Origin: Trueperaceae bacterium
Lineage (GTDB): Bacteria; Deinococcota; Deinococci; Deinococcales; Trueperaceae
DNA length: 21,549 nucleotides
NCBI GenBank assembly: GCA_003567075.1
Contig: PXAU01000180.1
Coordinates: forward strand, 1 to 21,549
Direction: 5' to 3'
This document shows positions 13,884 through 21,549 of the stretch, piece by piece (position 1 is the first letter of the stretch; every line of letters starts with the position of its first letter). The notes beneath the pieces were generated by a model. That model was not told the origin of the DNA and ran no database searches. It saw nothing but the letters and a program-made list of their open reading frames with translations. The position numbers and the translations under genes are program-made.

Positions 13884-15704
13884 ATGCGCCGTTCCGTGCT
13901 CGCGTTCAGCCTGTTGGCAGCGGCCACCACCCTGGTGGTGCTCGCGCTGCCGGCACTGCCCCTCGGCGCGCCCCCCGTGCCGCAACCCGAGGTCCGAATC
14001 GTCCTCGCCGACCCGTACGCGACACCGCCGCTCGACGCCTACGCCCCGCTGCGCGACGCGCTCCTCGACGGCGATCTCGAAGGCCTGCGCGCCATCGCCT
14101 TCGCCGCTGACGACTACCGCGCCTATCGCGCCGCGCGCCACCTCGCGCGGGCACCCGAACTCGATCCCGCCGAGCGCCTGTCGTTCTTCGAGCGGGAGCT
14201 GGAACTGCGCGTGCACGACCCGCTCGAGGGGGCGAAGCGGCGCGCCTTGATGCTCGACGTCGCCGCCGTGGCAGAGGCCGCCGGTGACACCGAACGGGCC
14301 GTCAGCGCCTACCGCGAGGCGCTGCCGGAGGCCGCGGCCATCACCGCGCTGGCACGGCTGATCGACGACCCCTACCGGCTCGCCAACGCCTACTTCCAGG
14401 CGCGGCAGCACCGCCGAGCGCTCGAGGCTCTCGCTGGACGCGCCGCGCCATCGATCGAAGGTCCCGCGCTGCGTGCGATCGGTGAGCACGAGCGCGCGCT
14501 CGAGGCGTTCCGCCGCTGGCTGGCAGAGGTGCCCGGCTCGCGGGGGGCCGCCGAGGGCGTCGCCTGGTCGCTCTTCTCCCTCGAACGCTGGAACGAAGCG
14601 GACGCCGCCTTCGCCACGTTGGGGGGCAGCACCGGCCACCACGGGCGGGGCTTGATCGCGGCGCGGCAAGGCCGCATCGACGACGCCGTCGCGCACATGC
14701 GCGCCTCAGGCGTCCCCAGCCACCTGTGGCTGGCCAGCGGCTGGTTGGAGACGCGCGGCCGCTTGCGCGAGGCCATCGACGTCTACCTCGTGATCGCCCG
14801 CGGCGGCGACCGCACCTATGCCGACGACGCCGCCTACCGCGCGCACGTCCTGGCTCGACGCCTCGGCGACCACGACGTGGCGGCCGCGGCGGCCGAGCTC
14901 GTGCCCGAAGGCTCGTACTTCGCCCTGCTGCTGGGACGTCCGCTGCCGCTCCCGACCGGATCGACGCTGGAGGCGCGCGAGCCGGACGCCGTCGCCCTGG
15001 CCGCCGCGCTCGCGCGCGTCCACGACCACGAGGCCGCCCGCGGCGAGTTGATCCTTGCGCTCCGCGCCAGCGACGACCCGGCCGAGACCGTGGCCCTGGC
15101 AGAGGCGCTTCAGGGCGTCCACGGCGAGTTCCGCCAGAGCATGCGAGCCGCCAACGCGCTCATCGGCCAGGGCGTACGCGACGAGCGCGTGTGGCGTCTG
15201 GCATGGCCGCAGGCCTACCCCGAGGCGGTGAAGCGCTACACCGAGGCCTTCGCCGTGGAGCCTGCGCTGGTGTGGTCGGTCATGCGGCAGGAGTCGGCCT
15301 TCTCGTCCGTGGCCGTGTCACACGCGAACGCGATGGGGTTGATGCAGGTGATCCCGTCGACCTGGAACTGGCTGGCCGAACTCCAGCGCGAGAACCCCGG
15401 CGACCCGTTCGAGCCGGCCGACAACGTCCGCTACGGGGTCTTCTACCTCCGCTGGCTGCTCGACTACTTCGACGGGGACCTCGAGCTCGTGGTCACCGCG
15501 TACAACCGAGGGCAGGGGTACATCGGCCGCCTCTTCCGCGGCGACCTCGTCCAGCGCGACAAGGACGAGCTGTACCGTCACATCGACGCACTCGAGACCC
15601 GCGAGTACCTGCAGCGGGTGATGGTGAACCTCGAGACGTACCGCGCGCTCTACGGCAGCGAGTACGGCTCGCTCGCCGGGGCGCGCGCGCACGACGACCC
15701 CTGA
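13884..15704 (+). CDS. Soluble lytic murein transglycosylase (Slt70-like)
   Basis: It cleaves peptidoglycan glycan strands by a lytic transglycosylase reaction, producing 1,6-anhydro ends, outside the cytoplasmic membrane. The 606-residue chain begins with a signal or anchor segment (MRRSVLAFSLLAAATTLVVLALPALPLG). Residues about 50-445 are alpha-helical and TPR-like (repeats such as AGDTERAVSAYREALPEA and GEHERALEAFRRWLAEVPG), corresponding to the ring-shaped superhelix of Slt70. The C-terminal SLT domain has the catalytic Glu470 in MRQESAFSS, then NAMGLMQVIPSTW and VTAYNRGQG. I chose ATG 13884 because it opens into the signal sequence; an in-frame start at 13788 adds 32 implausible residues. 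It is divergent from proV and convergent with the acetyltransferase gene. Catalytic family is certain. Confidence 0.94.
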   Translation: MRRSVLAFSLLAAATTLVVLALPALPLGAPPVPQPEVRIVLADPYATPPLDAYAPLRDALLDGDLEGLRAIAFAADDYRAYRAARHLARAPELDPAERLSFFERELELRVHDPLEGAKRRALMLDVAAVAEAAGDTERAVSAYREALPEAAAITALARLIDDPYRLANAYFQARQHRRALEALAGRAAPSIEGPALRAIGEHERALEAFRRWLAEVPGSRGAAEGVAWSLFSLERWNEADAAFATLGGSTGHHGRGLIAARQGRIDDAVAHMRASGVPSHLWLASGWLETRGRLREAIDVYLVIARGGDRTYADDAAYRAHVLARRLGDHDVAAAAAELVPEGSYFALLLGRPLPLPTGSTLEAREPDAVALAAALARVHDHEAARGELILALRASDDPAETVALAEALQGVHGEFRQSMRAANALIGQGVRDERVWRLAWPQAYPEAVKRYTEAFAVEPALVWSVMRQESAFSSVAVSHANAMGLMQVIPSTWNWLAELQRENPGDPFEPADNVRYGVFYLRWLLDYFDGDLELVVTAYNRGQGYIGRLFRGDLVQRDKDELYRHIDALETREYLQRVMVNLETYRALYGSEYGSLAGARAHDDP

Positions 15705-15795
15705 TCCGTCGATCCTTGCACCGCAGCGCGGCAGCGATCGCGCGGCCCGCCCGGCACGTGGCGACCCAGCAGAGCTGCGTCGACCGGACAGGGGT

Positions 15796-16245
15796 TCAGC
15801 GCACCTGCGCCTCGTCGGGCTGGGGCGACCACTCCAGCGCGGTGAAGCTGACCTCGAAACCGAGCGACTCCCAGAACCGCACCACGGGCTCGTTCCCGGT
15901 GCGAACCTGCAACACCACGCGCTGGCCAGGGAAGACCTTCTCGGTGAGCCAGGCGAACACGCGCCGGCCAACGCCCCCGCGGCGCTGCCCGGGTGCCACG
16001 TAGAACTGCCGCACGAACACGTGGTCGACATCGCGGCGGACGAGCACGTAGCCGATCAGGTCGTCGCCCGACTCCACCAGATGCGCCTCGTACCCGTGCT
16101 CCAGGAACGCGGCCATCCGGCTGGTGAGCTGGCCTGCGCTCAGCGTCGACGGCCCGCCCTCGGCGGTGATGAGTTCGCGGTTCATGGCGGCCAGGATCGG
16201 GACGTCGACCTTGGACGCGGGTCGGACGCGAATCGCGTCGATCAC
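15796..16245 (-). CDS. GNAT-family N-acetyltransferase
   Basis: This 149-residue protein has the GNAT fold and would transfer an acetyl group from acetyl-CoA to an amine, but its substrate cannot be told. It starts IDAIRVRPASKVDVPILAAMN, the usual first strand and helix. The acetyl-CoA pyrophosphate loop is in VAPGQRRGGVGRRVFAWL (motif A, QxxGxG type), and motif B ends in NEPVVRFWESLGFE. The start is GTG 16245 with AAGGGGG about 6 nt upstream; a longer in-frame reading from 16467 has no such site and a low-complexity N-terminus. It is a single gene, convergent with the transglycosylase and divergent from the ABC exporter. Confidence 0.9.
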   Translation of the reverse strand: MIDAIRVRPASKVDVPILAAMNRELITAEGGPSTLSAGQLTSRMAAFLEHGYEAHLVESGDDLIGYVLVRRDVDHVFVRQFYVAPGQRRGGVGRRVFAWLTEKVFPGQRVVLQVRTGNEPVVRFWESLGFEVSFTALEWSPQPDEAQVR

Positions 16246-16297
16246 GGGGTACCCCCTTCGGACGGCGCGCGCGGCGGCCGCGGTGGTCTGGAGGCCC

Positions 16298-16303
16298 ATC
16301 ATA
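16298..16303 (-). promoter_or_regulatory. Candidate -10 box for the GNAT gene
   Basis: TATGAT on the minus strand lies about 53 bp before the GTG start, in an otherwise very GC-rich gap. It is identical to the proX -10 box. The -35 is weak. Confidence 0.35.
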
Positions 16304-16432
16304 CGGAGCCGGCCGCGGGCCACGACACGGCGTGGACGACCCAAGCAGACCGCGTACGCCGACCCGGAGGACGGCGACACCGCAACCCCGGGGGGACGTG
16401 CCGGCACACCGACACGCCCTACCAGCGCAGCG

Positions 16433-16438
16433 TAGGCT
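16433..16438 (+). promoter_or_regulatory. Candidate -10 box for the exporter ATPase gene
   Basis: TAGGCT lies 7 nt before an in-frame GTG at 16446, with CCGACA 18 bp upstream as a possible -35. If correct, the mRNA is leaderless and translation starts at GTG 16446 rather than ATG 16440. Confidence 0.3.
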
Positions 16439-16439
16439 G

Positions 16440-17095
<656 letters not shown>

Positions 17096-17099
<4 letters not shown>

Positions 17100-18616
17100 G
17101 GCCCGCGGACGGCGCCGCCGATACCGCCGTGCGGGCGCTCCGCCGGGCCACGTTGGGGCGCAGCCTGCGCGCCAACGTTCGCTGGGCGGTACGGGCGGTT
17201 GGGTGGGGCAGCATCGTCTACCTCGTCTTCTGGGCCGTTGTCCTCGCGATCGCCGCCCTGCAGTCGATCGTGCCATTGGCGCCGCCGATCGCCGCGGCAT
17301 TGACGCGCTGGGCCGTACCTGGCGCCAGCGCGGTACTCGCGCTGGCGCTCCTGCAGGCCGCCAGGACCCAGGTGACGCCGCTGTGGTTGGACCGTCGCGA
17401 CCTCACCCATCTGGCCGCCGGCGCCGCGCGAGCCGCGACGGTGCTGGCGTGGCCGGCCTGGCGCGCGGCGCTTCCAGCGCTCGTAAGCGGCCTGGTCGTC
17501 GGCGGAGCGTTGGCGCTGGTGGTGCCGCGGCTGCTTGGCCGGCCTGCGACCGCTGCCGTGCTGCTACTGCCGACGTTGGCGCTGCTGCTACCGCTGCTGC
17601 GCTGGCGCGCCGCCCTGGCCGCTGGACGGGACGCGATCGCGTGGACGATCGCCCTGGCGGGAGCGGTCGCGGCGATGCTGACAGCGGGCTGCACGGCCGC
17701 CGGCGTCACGGGCTGCAGCCTCGCGGCCGGCGCGCCGGCCGCCGCGGCGCTCGGCGCCCTCACGCCAGCGACCGGGTTCGCCCTGGCGCTGGGCATGATC
17801 GTGCTCACGCTGGCGCTGGCACGGCGCACGGGCCTCGCCAGGCTCCAGGCGCTGCCGCCGGTCGTGATGCGACAAAGCGAGCTGCTCGCCGAACTGCGGG
17901 CGATCGCCACGCTGCGCGGCCTCTCGGCCATCACCGCCAGCGCACCCGACCCGGGGGCCCGCTTCGCCGAGGCGCGCGCGAGAGACGCTTTGCGTGGCAG
18001 GCGCAGCGCCTTCGCGCCGCGCTGGCGCCCACGGGTGCCTCGACGCGGGGGCGCCACCAGCGCCTTCGCCTGGTTGGCCCTCGTGCGCGCCTGGCGCGGC
18101 TCGCCGCTGGCGTTGCTGGCGTTGCCGCCGCTCGTGGTGGGGGTCGCGCTGACCACCGGCGTGAACGGCCCGTTCGGCGGCGCCGCGCTCGTGCCCGGTT
18201 TGGCGTTGGCCTGGACAGCGGCAGTACTCCATCCGGGTCGGGCTGGTTGGGAAGGCTTCAGCGTGGACGGCCGCGCGCGCACGCTGGCGCACCTGCTGCT
18301 CGTCGGGTCGTTGACGATGACAGCGACGATCGGCGCGGACGTGGTGCGAGCGCTGCTGGGTCTGGCGCCGGCAACCGAGGGGTGGCTGCTGCTGCCGTTG
18401 GGCCTGGGTGCTGCCGCTCTCGTCGATACGATCGGCGCCCGCGCGGCCGACCCGCGCGCCCTGGGCGTGTGGCTGCTGGCCGGCCTGCTCGTCACCGTGC
18501 CAGCAGCGCTTCTCGGCTGGTTCGCGGTGGACGCGGCCATCGCTGCCCCACTCGCGGCCTGGGCCTGGCTGCTGCTGGCATGGGTTCGTGTGGTGATGGC
18601 TCCGCGGTACGTCTGA
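17096..18616 (+). CDS. Polytopic membrane protein, partner of the ABC exporter ATPase
   Basis: This 506-residue protein is strongly hydrophobic, rich in Ala and Leu, and has about ten to twelve likely membrane helices (for example IVYLVFWAVVLAIAALQ, ALALVVPRLLG, FALALGMIVLTLALA, LLAGLLVTVPAALLGWF). A charged cytoplasmic stretch between about residues 255 and 325 (ARDALRGRRSAFAPRWRPRVPRR) splits two membrane halves. Translational overlap with the ATPase gene shows that it is the permease of that exporter. I do not recognise a named family; size and layout resemble EcsB-type or ABC-2-type exporters. The ATG at 17096 is set by the overlap. Two response-regulator genes follow after 60 bp. Confidence 0.85.
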
Positions 18617-18676
18617 CCCGGTACGAATGGGGTAGTTCATCGCGCAGCACGGATCAGGCCGGCATGCTGGCCGTAC

Positions 18677-20245
18677 ATGAGCGAGCCTGATGGAGCGCGA
18701 GACCCGTCTGCGAAGACCGTGTTGATCGTCGACGACGATCCCGGCACCCTCCACGTCCTGTCGCACGGCCTCGGCCAGGTGCTCGGCGAGTTCGAGGTGC
18801 TCACTGCCAGCGACGGCAGCGAAGCGGTCAAGATGCTCGAGCAGCACGACCTCGACGTGCTCGTGACCGATCTAGCGATGCCGGTGATGGACGGCTTCGC
18901 GCTCATCGCCTACGTGACCAACAGGCGACAGGCGCTGCCGGTGGTGGTCCTCTCGGCCTTGGCCGCCGACGACATCGGCGACCGGCTCGCACCGTTCGAT
19001 GGCTTGCGGGTGCTGCGCAAGCCCATCAGCTACCGCGATCTCGCCGCCTGCCTGCACGAGGTGCTGGAGCGATCGGACCTCGGCCAGATCGAGGGCATCG
19101 CGCTGGCGGGCGTGGCGCAGCTCATTGAAGCCGAGCGCCGCACCTGCACCGTCGTGGTGGCCTCGGGCCGTCGCCGGGGACGCCTCTACTTCGAGTCGGG
19201 CAAGCTGATCAACGCCTTCTCCGACGACTTCGGTTCCGAAGGCGAAGCCGCCGCCTACGACATCCTCGGGTGGCCAAGCACCACGCTCACCTTCGAACCG
19301 CTTCCCGACGACACGCGCCGACTGGTACATACGCCGATGCGGTTGATGCTGCTCGAGGTCGCGGTGGTCCAGGACCAGTTGCGCGAGCACGCCGAGCGCG
19401 CGCTCCCACCCGTGCCGCAGTCGCTGCTGACCGCCTCGGGTGCCGCCTCCGTGGACCGCCACGACACCGGGGACGAACCGGCACCCGCCGCCGACGCCCC
19501 AACGCCTGACGTGCACGAGCCGACGCTCGGCGTGCACGAACCGACGCCTGACGTGCACGAGCCGACGCTCGGCGTGCACGAACCAACAGCGAACACCGGC
19601 GAACGAGACGCACCAGGGACCAGCGAGACGACCCCCGAACACGCCGCCGCACCGCTATCGTCGGCCGCCCACGATCACGCGGCGTCGTCAGCGGAGCCGA
19701 CCGATCCGGGGGCAGCCGAGGAGGCGCAGCGCATGCAGGACGATCACGAACGCTTCGACCAACGGTTGGACGACGAAGGCCTCGTCCGCGGCGACGACGA
19801 GGGTTCGGCGCCCGAGGCGGACACGGCTGCCCCCTCGTTCGTGCCCGAAGGCGCAGCCGTCGACGGGCCCCTGCCCCCGGCATCGGCGCAACCCGATGCA
19901 CACGTTGCCGCCCTGCTCGGCGCCATGCGGCGCCTGAGCGACTCGGCACGTGTCGCGGATGCCGCCCTCGCCGCCGTCGCAAGCGAGGTGGAGGCGTTCC
20001 GGGAGGCACAACAGCGCTTCGACGCCGAGAGGGAACAGCGTGAGCGTCGCAGGCGTGAGCTCGAGACCTTCCAGCACGACGTTGCGAAGCTGGCGCGCGA
20101 GATCCTGGCGCGGGTCGAGCGCATGTTCGACCCGAGGCCCCAGGCAGCCGCCAACGACACCGCACCTGCGGGCGCGGACGCGAACGCTGACAGTGCGGAG
20201 GCCACGACGACCGATGACGGGCCTGAACCGGAGTCCTCAGCATGA
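18677..20245 (+). CDS. Response regulator: receiver plus DUF4388 (PATAN-like) with repeat-containing acidic tail
   Basis: This 522-residue cytoplasmic signalling protein begins with a receiver domain (about 13-130). The acidic pocket is in IVDDDP (18-22), the phosphorylated residue is Asp65 in VTDLAMPVMDGF, and the switch residues are Ser93 and Lys115. A DUF4388 domain follows (about 135-212; LGQIEGIALAGVAQLIEAE, GRLYFESGKLINAFS). The next 200 residues are acidic and disordered, with four heptads alternating TPDVHEP and TLGVHEP (about 276-303). A coiled coil (about 430-480; EQRERRRRELETF) ends the protein before an acidic tail. No DNA-binding or enzymatic output domain is present, so it probably acts through protein contacts. 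ATG 18677 has no clear ribosome site. It overlaps the next gene by ATGA. Confidence 0.9.
   Translation: MSEPDGARDPSAKTVLIVDDDPGTLHVLSHGLGQVLGEFEVLTASDGSEAVKMLEQHDLDVLVTDLAMPVMDGFALIAYVTNRRQALPVVVLSALAADDIGDRLAPFDGLRVLRKPISYRDLAACLHEVLERSDLGQIEGIALAGVAQLIEAERRTCTVVVASGRRRGRLYFESGKLINAFSDDFGSEGEAAAYDILGWPSTTLTFEPLPDDTRRLVHTPMRLMLLEVAVVQDQLREHAERALPPVPQSLLTASGAASVDRHDTGDEPAPAADAPTPDVHEPTLGVHEPTPDVHEPTLGVHEPTANTGERDAPGTSETTPEHAAAPLSSAAHDHAASSAEPTDPGAAEEAQRMQDDHERFDQRLDDEGLVRGDDEGSAPEADTAAPSFVPEGAAVDGPLPPASAQPDAHVAALLGAMRRLSDSARVADAALAAVASEVEAFREAQQRFDAEREQRERRRRELETFQHDVAKLAREILARVERMFDPRPQAAANDTAPAGADANADSAEATTTDDGPEPESSA
19502..19585 (+). repeat. In-frame 21-bp heptad repeat, four copies (two 42-bp higher-order units)
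   Basis: Four 21-bp units at 19502-19522, 19523-19543, 19544-19564 and 19565-19585 alternate between TPDVHEP and TLGVHEP. Units 1 and 3 are identical; 2 and 4 differ by one base. Each contains GTGCAC. The 42-bp period shows that a two-heptad block was duplicated as a whole, recently enough to leave the DNA almost unchanged. Confidence 0.9.
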
Positions 20246-21429
20246 TCGCGGGGCCGCGCGCCGTGCTCGTGGTCGATGACGATCCTGCCGTCCGCAGGCT
20301 GTTGCGTGAGGGCCTCCCGATGCACCTCGAAGGCGTCACCGTGGCGACGGCCGTGCACGGCGGCGACGCGATCCAACACCTCTGCAAGCACCCGGTGGAC
20401 GTGATCGTGACCGACGTCTCCATGCCGATTATGGACGGCTTCACCCTGCTCGCGTACGTGCGCAAGCACCACCCCAACCTGCCGGCCGTGGTCCTCTCCA
20501 CCATGGCTGCCGAGACGGTGATGGAGGGGGCACCGCAGCTCGGCATGTTGCGGATCCTGCGGAAACCGGCCAGCCCCGCTCAGGTGGCCGAGGCGGTGCG
20601 GGACGCGCGCGCCGAGTCGGCCAGCGGACGCATGACGGGCGTACCCCTGGCAGCGCTCCTCCATCTCGTTCAGATCGAGCGCAAGTCGTGCTCGCTCCTC
20701 GTGCGCTCGGGTGAACGCAAGGGGCGCCTCCACTTCCTCTCTGGCGAGCTCGTGAACGCGTACTCCTTTGACCTCGGCGCCGACGGCGAACGGGCGGCGC
20801 GTCAGATCCTCGCTTGGGACAAGGTCACGGTGGACTTCGAGCGCTCGCTGCACAACCACCAGCGGCTCATCCACGCCCCCCTGCAGGCGTTGCTCCTCGA
20901 CGTCGCCACGGAACGCGACGAACGGGAGCGCCAGTCGGCGCGTGGCGAACCCGCGCCGTACGACGCGGAGCCTTCGATGGCCACGGAGCCTGAAGAGTGG
21001 GCGCCGACGCAGTGGGACGAGGGCGACCAACCAACCGAGCCGACCACGCCGAGCGAGGCGTCGACCGCTGCACTGGAGCAGAGCGAGGCCGCGCCAGGCG
21101 CCAGCGACGAGCCTACGGACACCCCCTCGGAACCGGTGCCCGAGCCGGTCAGCTTGGCGGATGCCGCCGCTACCCTCCATCAACGACTCATCGAACTGCG
21201 TGCGCGCTGCGAAACGACCGGCGCCACCGTGGTCGCCCTGCAACCCGAACTCGAGCACGCCCAGGAGGCGCTCTTGGCGGATGACCGGGGTCCGTCCGAG
21301 CGTTACGACGAGGCCGCGGCCGAAGCGTCGCTGCGAGAGCTGGCCGCTGTGGCAGCACGGCTGGCGCAGGTGGCGGAAGCCTTGGCAGCAGGATCTGGAG
21401 AAGCGTCGCAGAGGAACACGCCGGACTGA
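20242..21429 (+). CDS. Second receiver-DUF4388 response regulator
   Basis: This 395-residue paralogue of the preceding protein has a receiver domain (about 5-122) with VVDDDP (10-15), the phosphorylation site Asp58 in VTDVSMPIMDGF, Ser86 and Lys108. DUF4388 follows at about 128-205 (GRMTGVPLAALLHLVQIE, GRLHFLSGELVNAYS). Then come an acidic, proline- and threonine-rich linker (about 235-300) and a C-terminal helical, probably coiled-coil region (SLADAAATLHQRLIELRARCE to the end). It has no DNA-binding domain. The ATG overlaps the stop of the first regulator (20242-20245), so both are made from one mRNA. They likely act together, perhaps as a hetero-oligomer; no histidine kinase lies in the window. 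Confidence 0.92.
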   Translation: MIAGPRAVLVVDDDPAVRRLLREGLPMHLEGVTVATAVHGGDAIQHLCKHPVDVIVTDVSMPIMDGFTLLAYVRKHHPNLPAVVLSTMAAETVMEGAPQLGMLRILRKPASPAQVAEAVRDARAESASGRMTGVPLAALLHLVQIERKSCSLLVRSGERKGRLHFLSGELVNAYSFDLGADGERAARQILAWDKVTVDFERSLHNHQRLIHAPLQALLLDVATERDERERQSARGEPAPYDAEPSMATEPEEWAPTQWDEGDQPTEPTTPSEASTAALEQSEAAPGASDEPTDTPSEPVPEPVSLADAAATLHQRLIELRARCETTGATVVALQPELEHAQEALLADDRGPSERYDEAAAEASLRELAAVAARLAQVAEALAAGSGEASQRNTPD

Positions 21430-21449
21430 CCTCACCTAGCCTGCTGCGT

Positions 21450-21510
21450 GCGCGGCCGCGCGCGAAGGCGAAGACAAGGCGAAGACCCCGCGTCGCCGAA
21501 GTCTGCGACG
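21450..21510 (+). terminator. Palindrome, short direct repeat and hairpin after the regulator pair
   Basis: Past the stop are the perfect palindrome GCGCGGCCGCGC (21450-21461), an 11-bp tandem repeat AAGGCGAAGAC (21465-21475, 21476-21486), and a hairpin CGTCGC/GCGACG (21491-21496, 21505-21510). The hairpin is the most likely end signal. No T-run is present. I see no gene in 21430-21549. Confidence 0.4.
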
Positions 21511-21549
21511 TGGCCGGGCCTACGGGGGTTCCCGCGCACCCCGGGCGGA

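Noticed and set aside
15705..15795. Possible terminator between the transglycosylase and GNAT genes
   Set aside because: Only the 8-bp palindrome GCGATCGC (15734-15741) and weak GC-rich pairings were found, with no clear stem-loop or T-run.
19744..21435. Long minus-strand open frame (563 codons) opposite the second regulator
   Set aside because: Low-complexity Arg/Gly/Val-rich translation without any motif, antisense to a gene with clear receiver and DUF4388 domains.

Overview
The window comes from a high-GC bacterial chromosome with dense genes, very short intergenic gaps and many ATGA-type overlaps. The best lineage clue is the Gre-factor homologue at 9600-10073. Its coiled-coil tip reads SDDYDDSGLE, the aspartate-rich tip of Gfh1, a transcription inhibitor known from Deinococcus-Thermus. 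Together with two receiver-DUF4388 regulators, several apparently leaderless starts and duplicated compatible-solute uptake, this points to Deinococcota, perhaps a Truepera-like halotolerant member. The phylum is inferred with fair confidence and the genus is a guess. No rRNA, tRNA, CRISPR array, insertion sequence or prophage is visible.

Region 1 (1-4975, minus strand) reads from right to left: lysS, a small nucleotidyltransferase 4 nt behind it, a 92-residue partner overlapping that by 1 nt, an extended SDR reductase and a GH13 amylase. A short 18-bp repeat array rich in Shine-Dalgarno sequence sits at the left edge.

Region 2 (5171-9574, plus strand) is a quaternary-amine/betaine-type ABC importer: two tandem paralogous binding proteins, a ProW-like permease and a ProV-like ATPase with a shortened C-terminal regulatory region. 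Region 3 (10331-13641, minus strand) is a second, complete ProV-ProW-ProX importer whose binding protein carries the classic three-tryptophan betaine site. The two systems point at each other, and gfh1 lies between them on the minus strand with its own promoter and a strong leader stem-loop.

Region 4 (13884-18616) holds a soluble lytic transglycosylase, a convergent GNAT acetyltransferase, and an EcsA/CcmA-like ATPase translationally coupled to a polytopic membrane protein. Region 5 (18677-21429) holds two overlapping response regulators, each a receiver domain followed by DUF4388 and a long acidic tail. The first contains a four-copy heptad repeat.

The theme that joins most of the window is osmotic and envelope stress: two betaine importers, a wall hydrolase, an exporter and signalling proteins. 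The least explained parts are the lysS-linked nucleotidyltransferase pair, the tandem REC-DUF4388 pair beside the exporter, and the structured leaders and repeats in the promoter regions.
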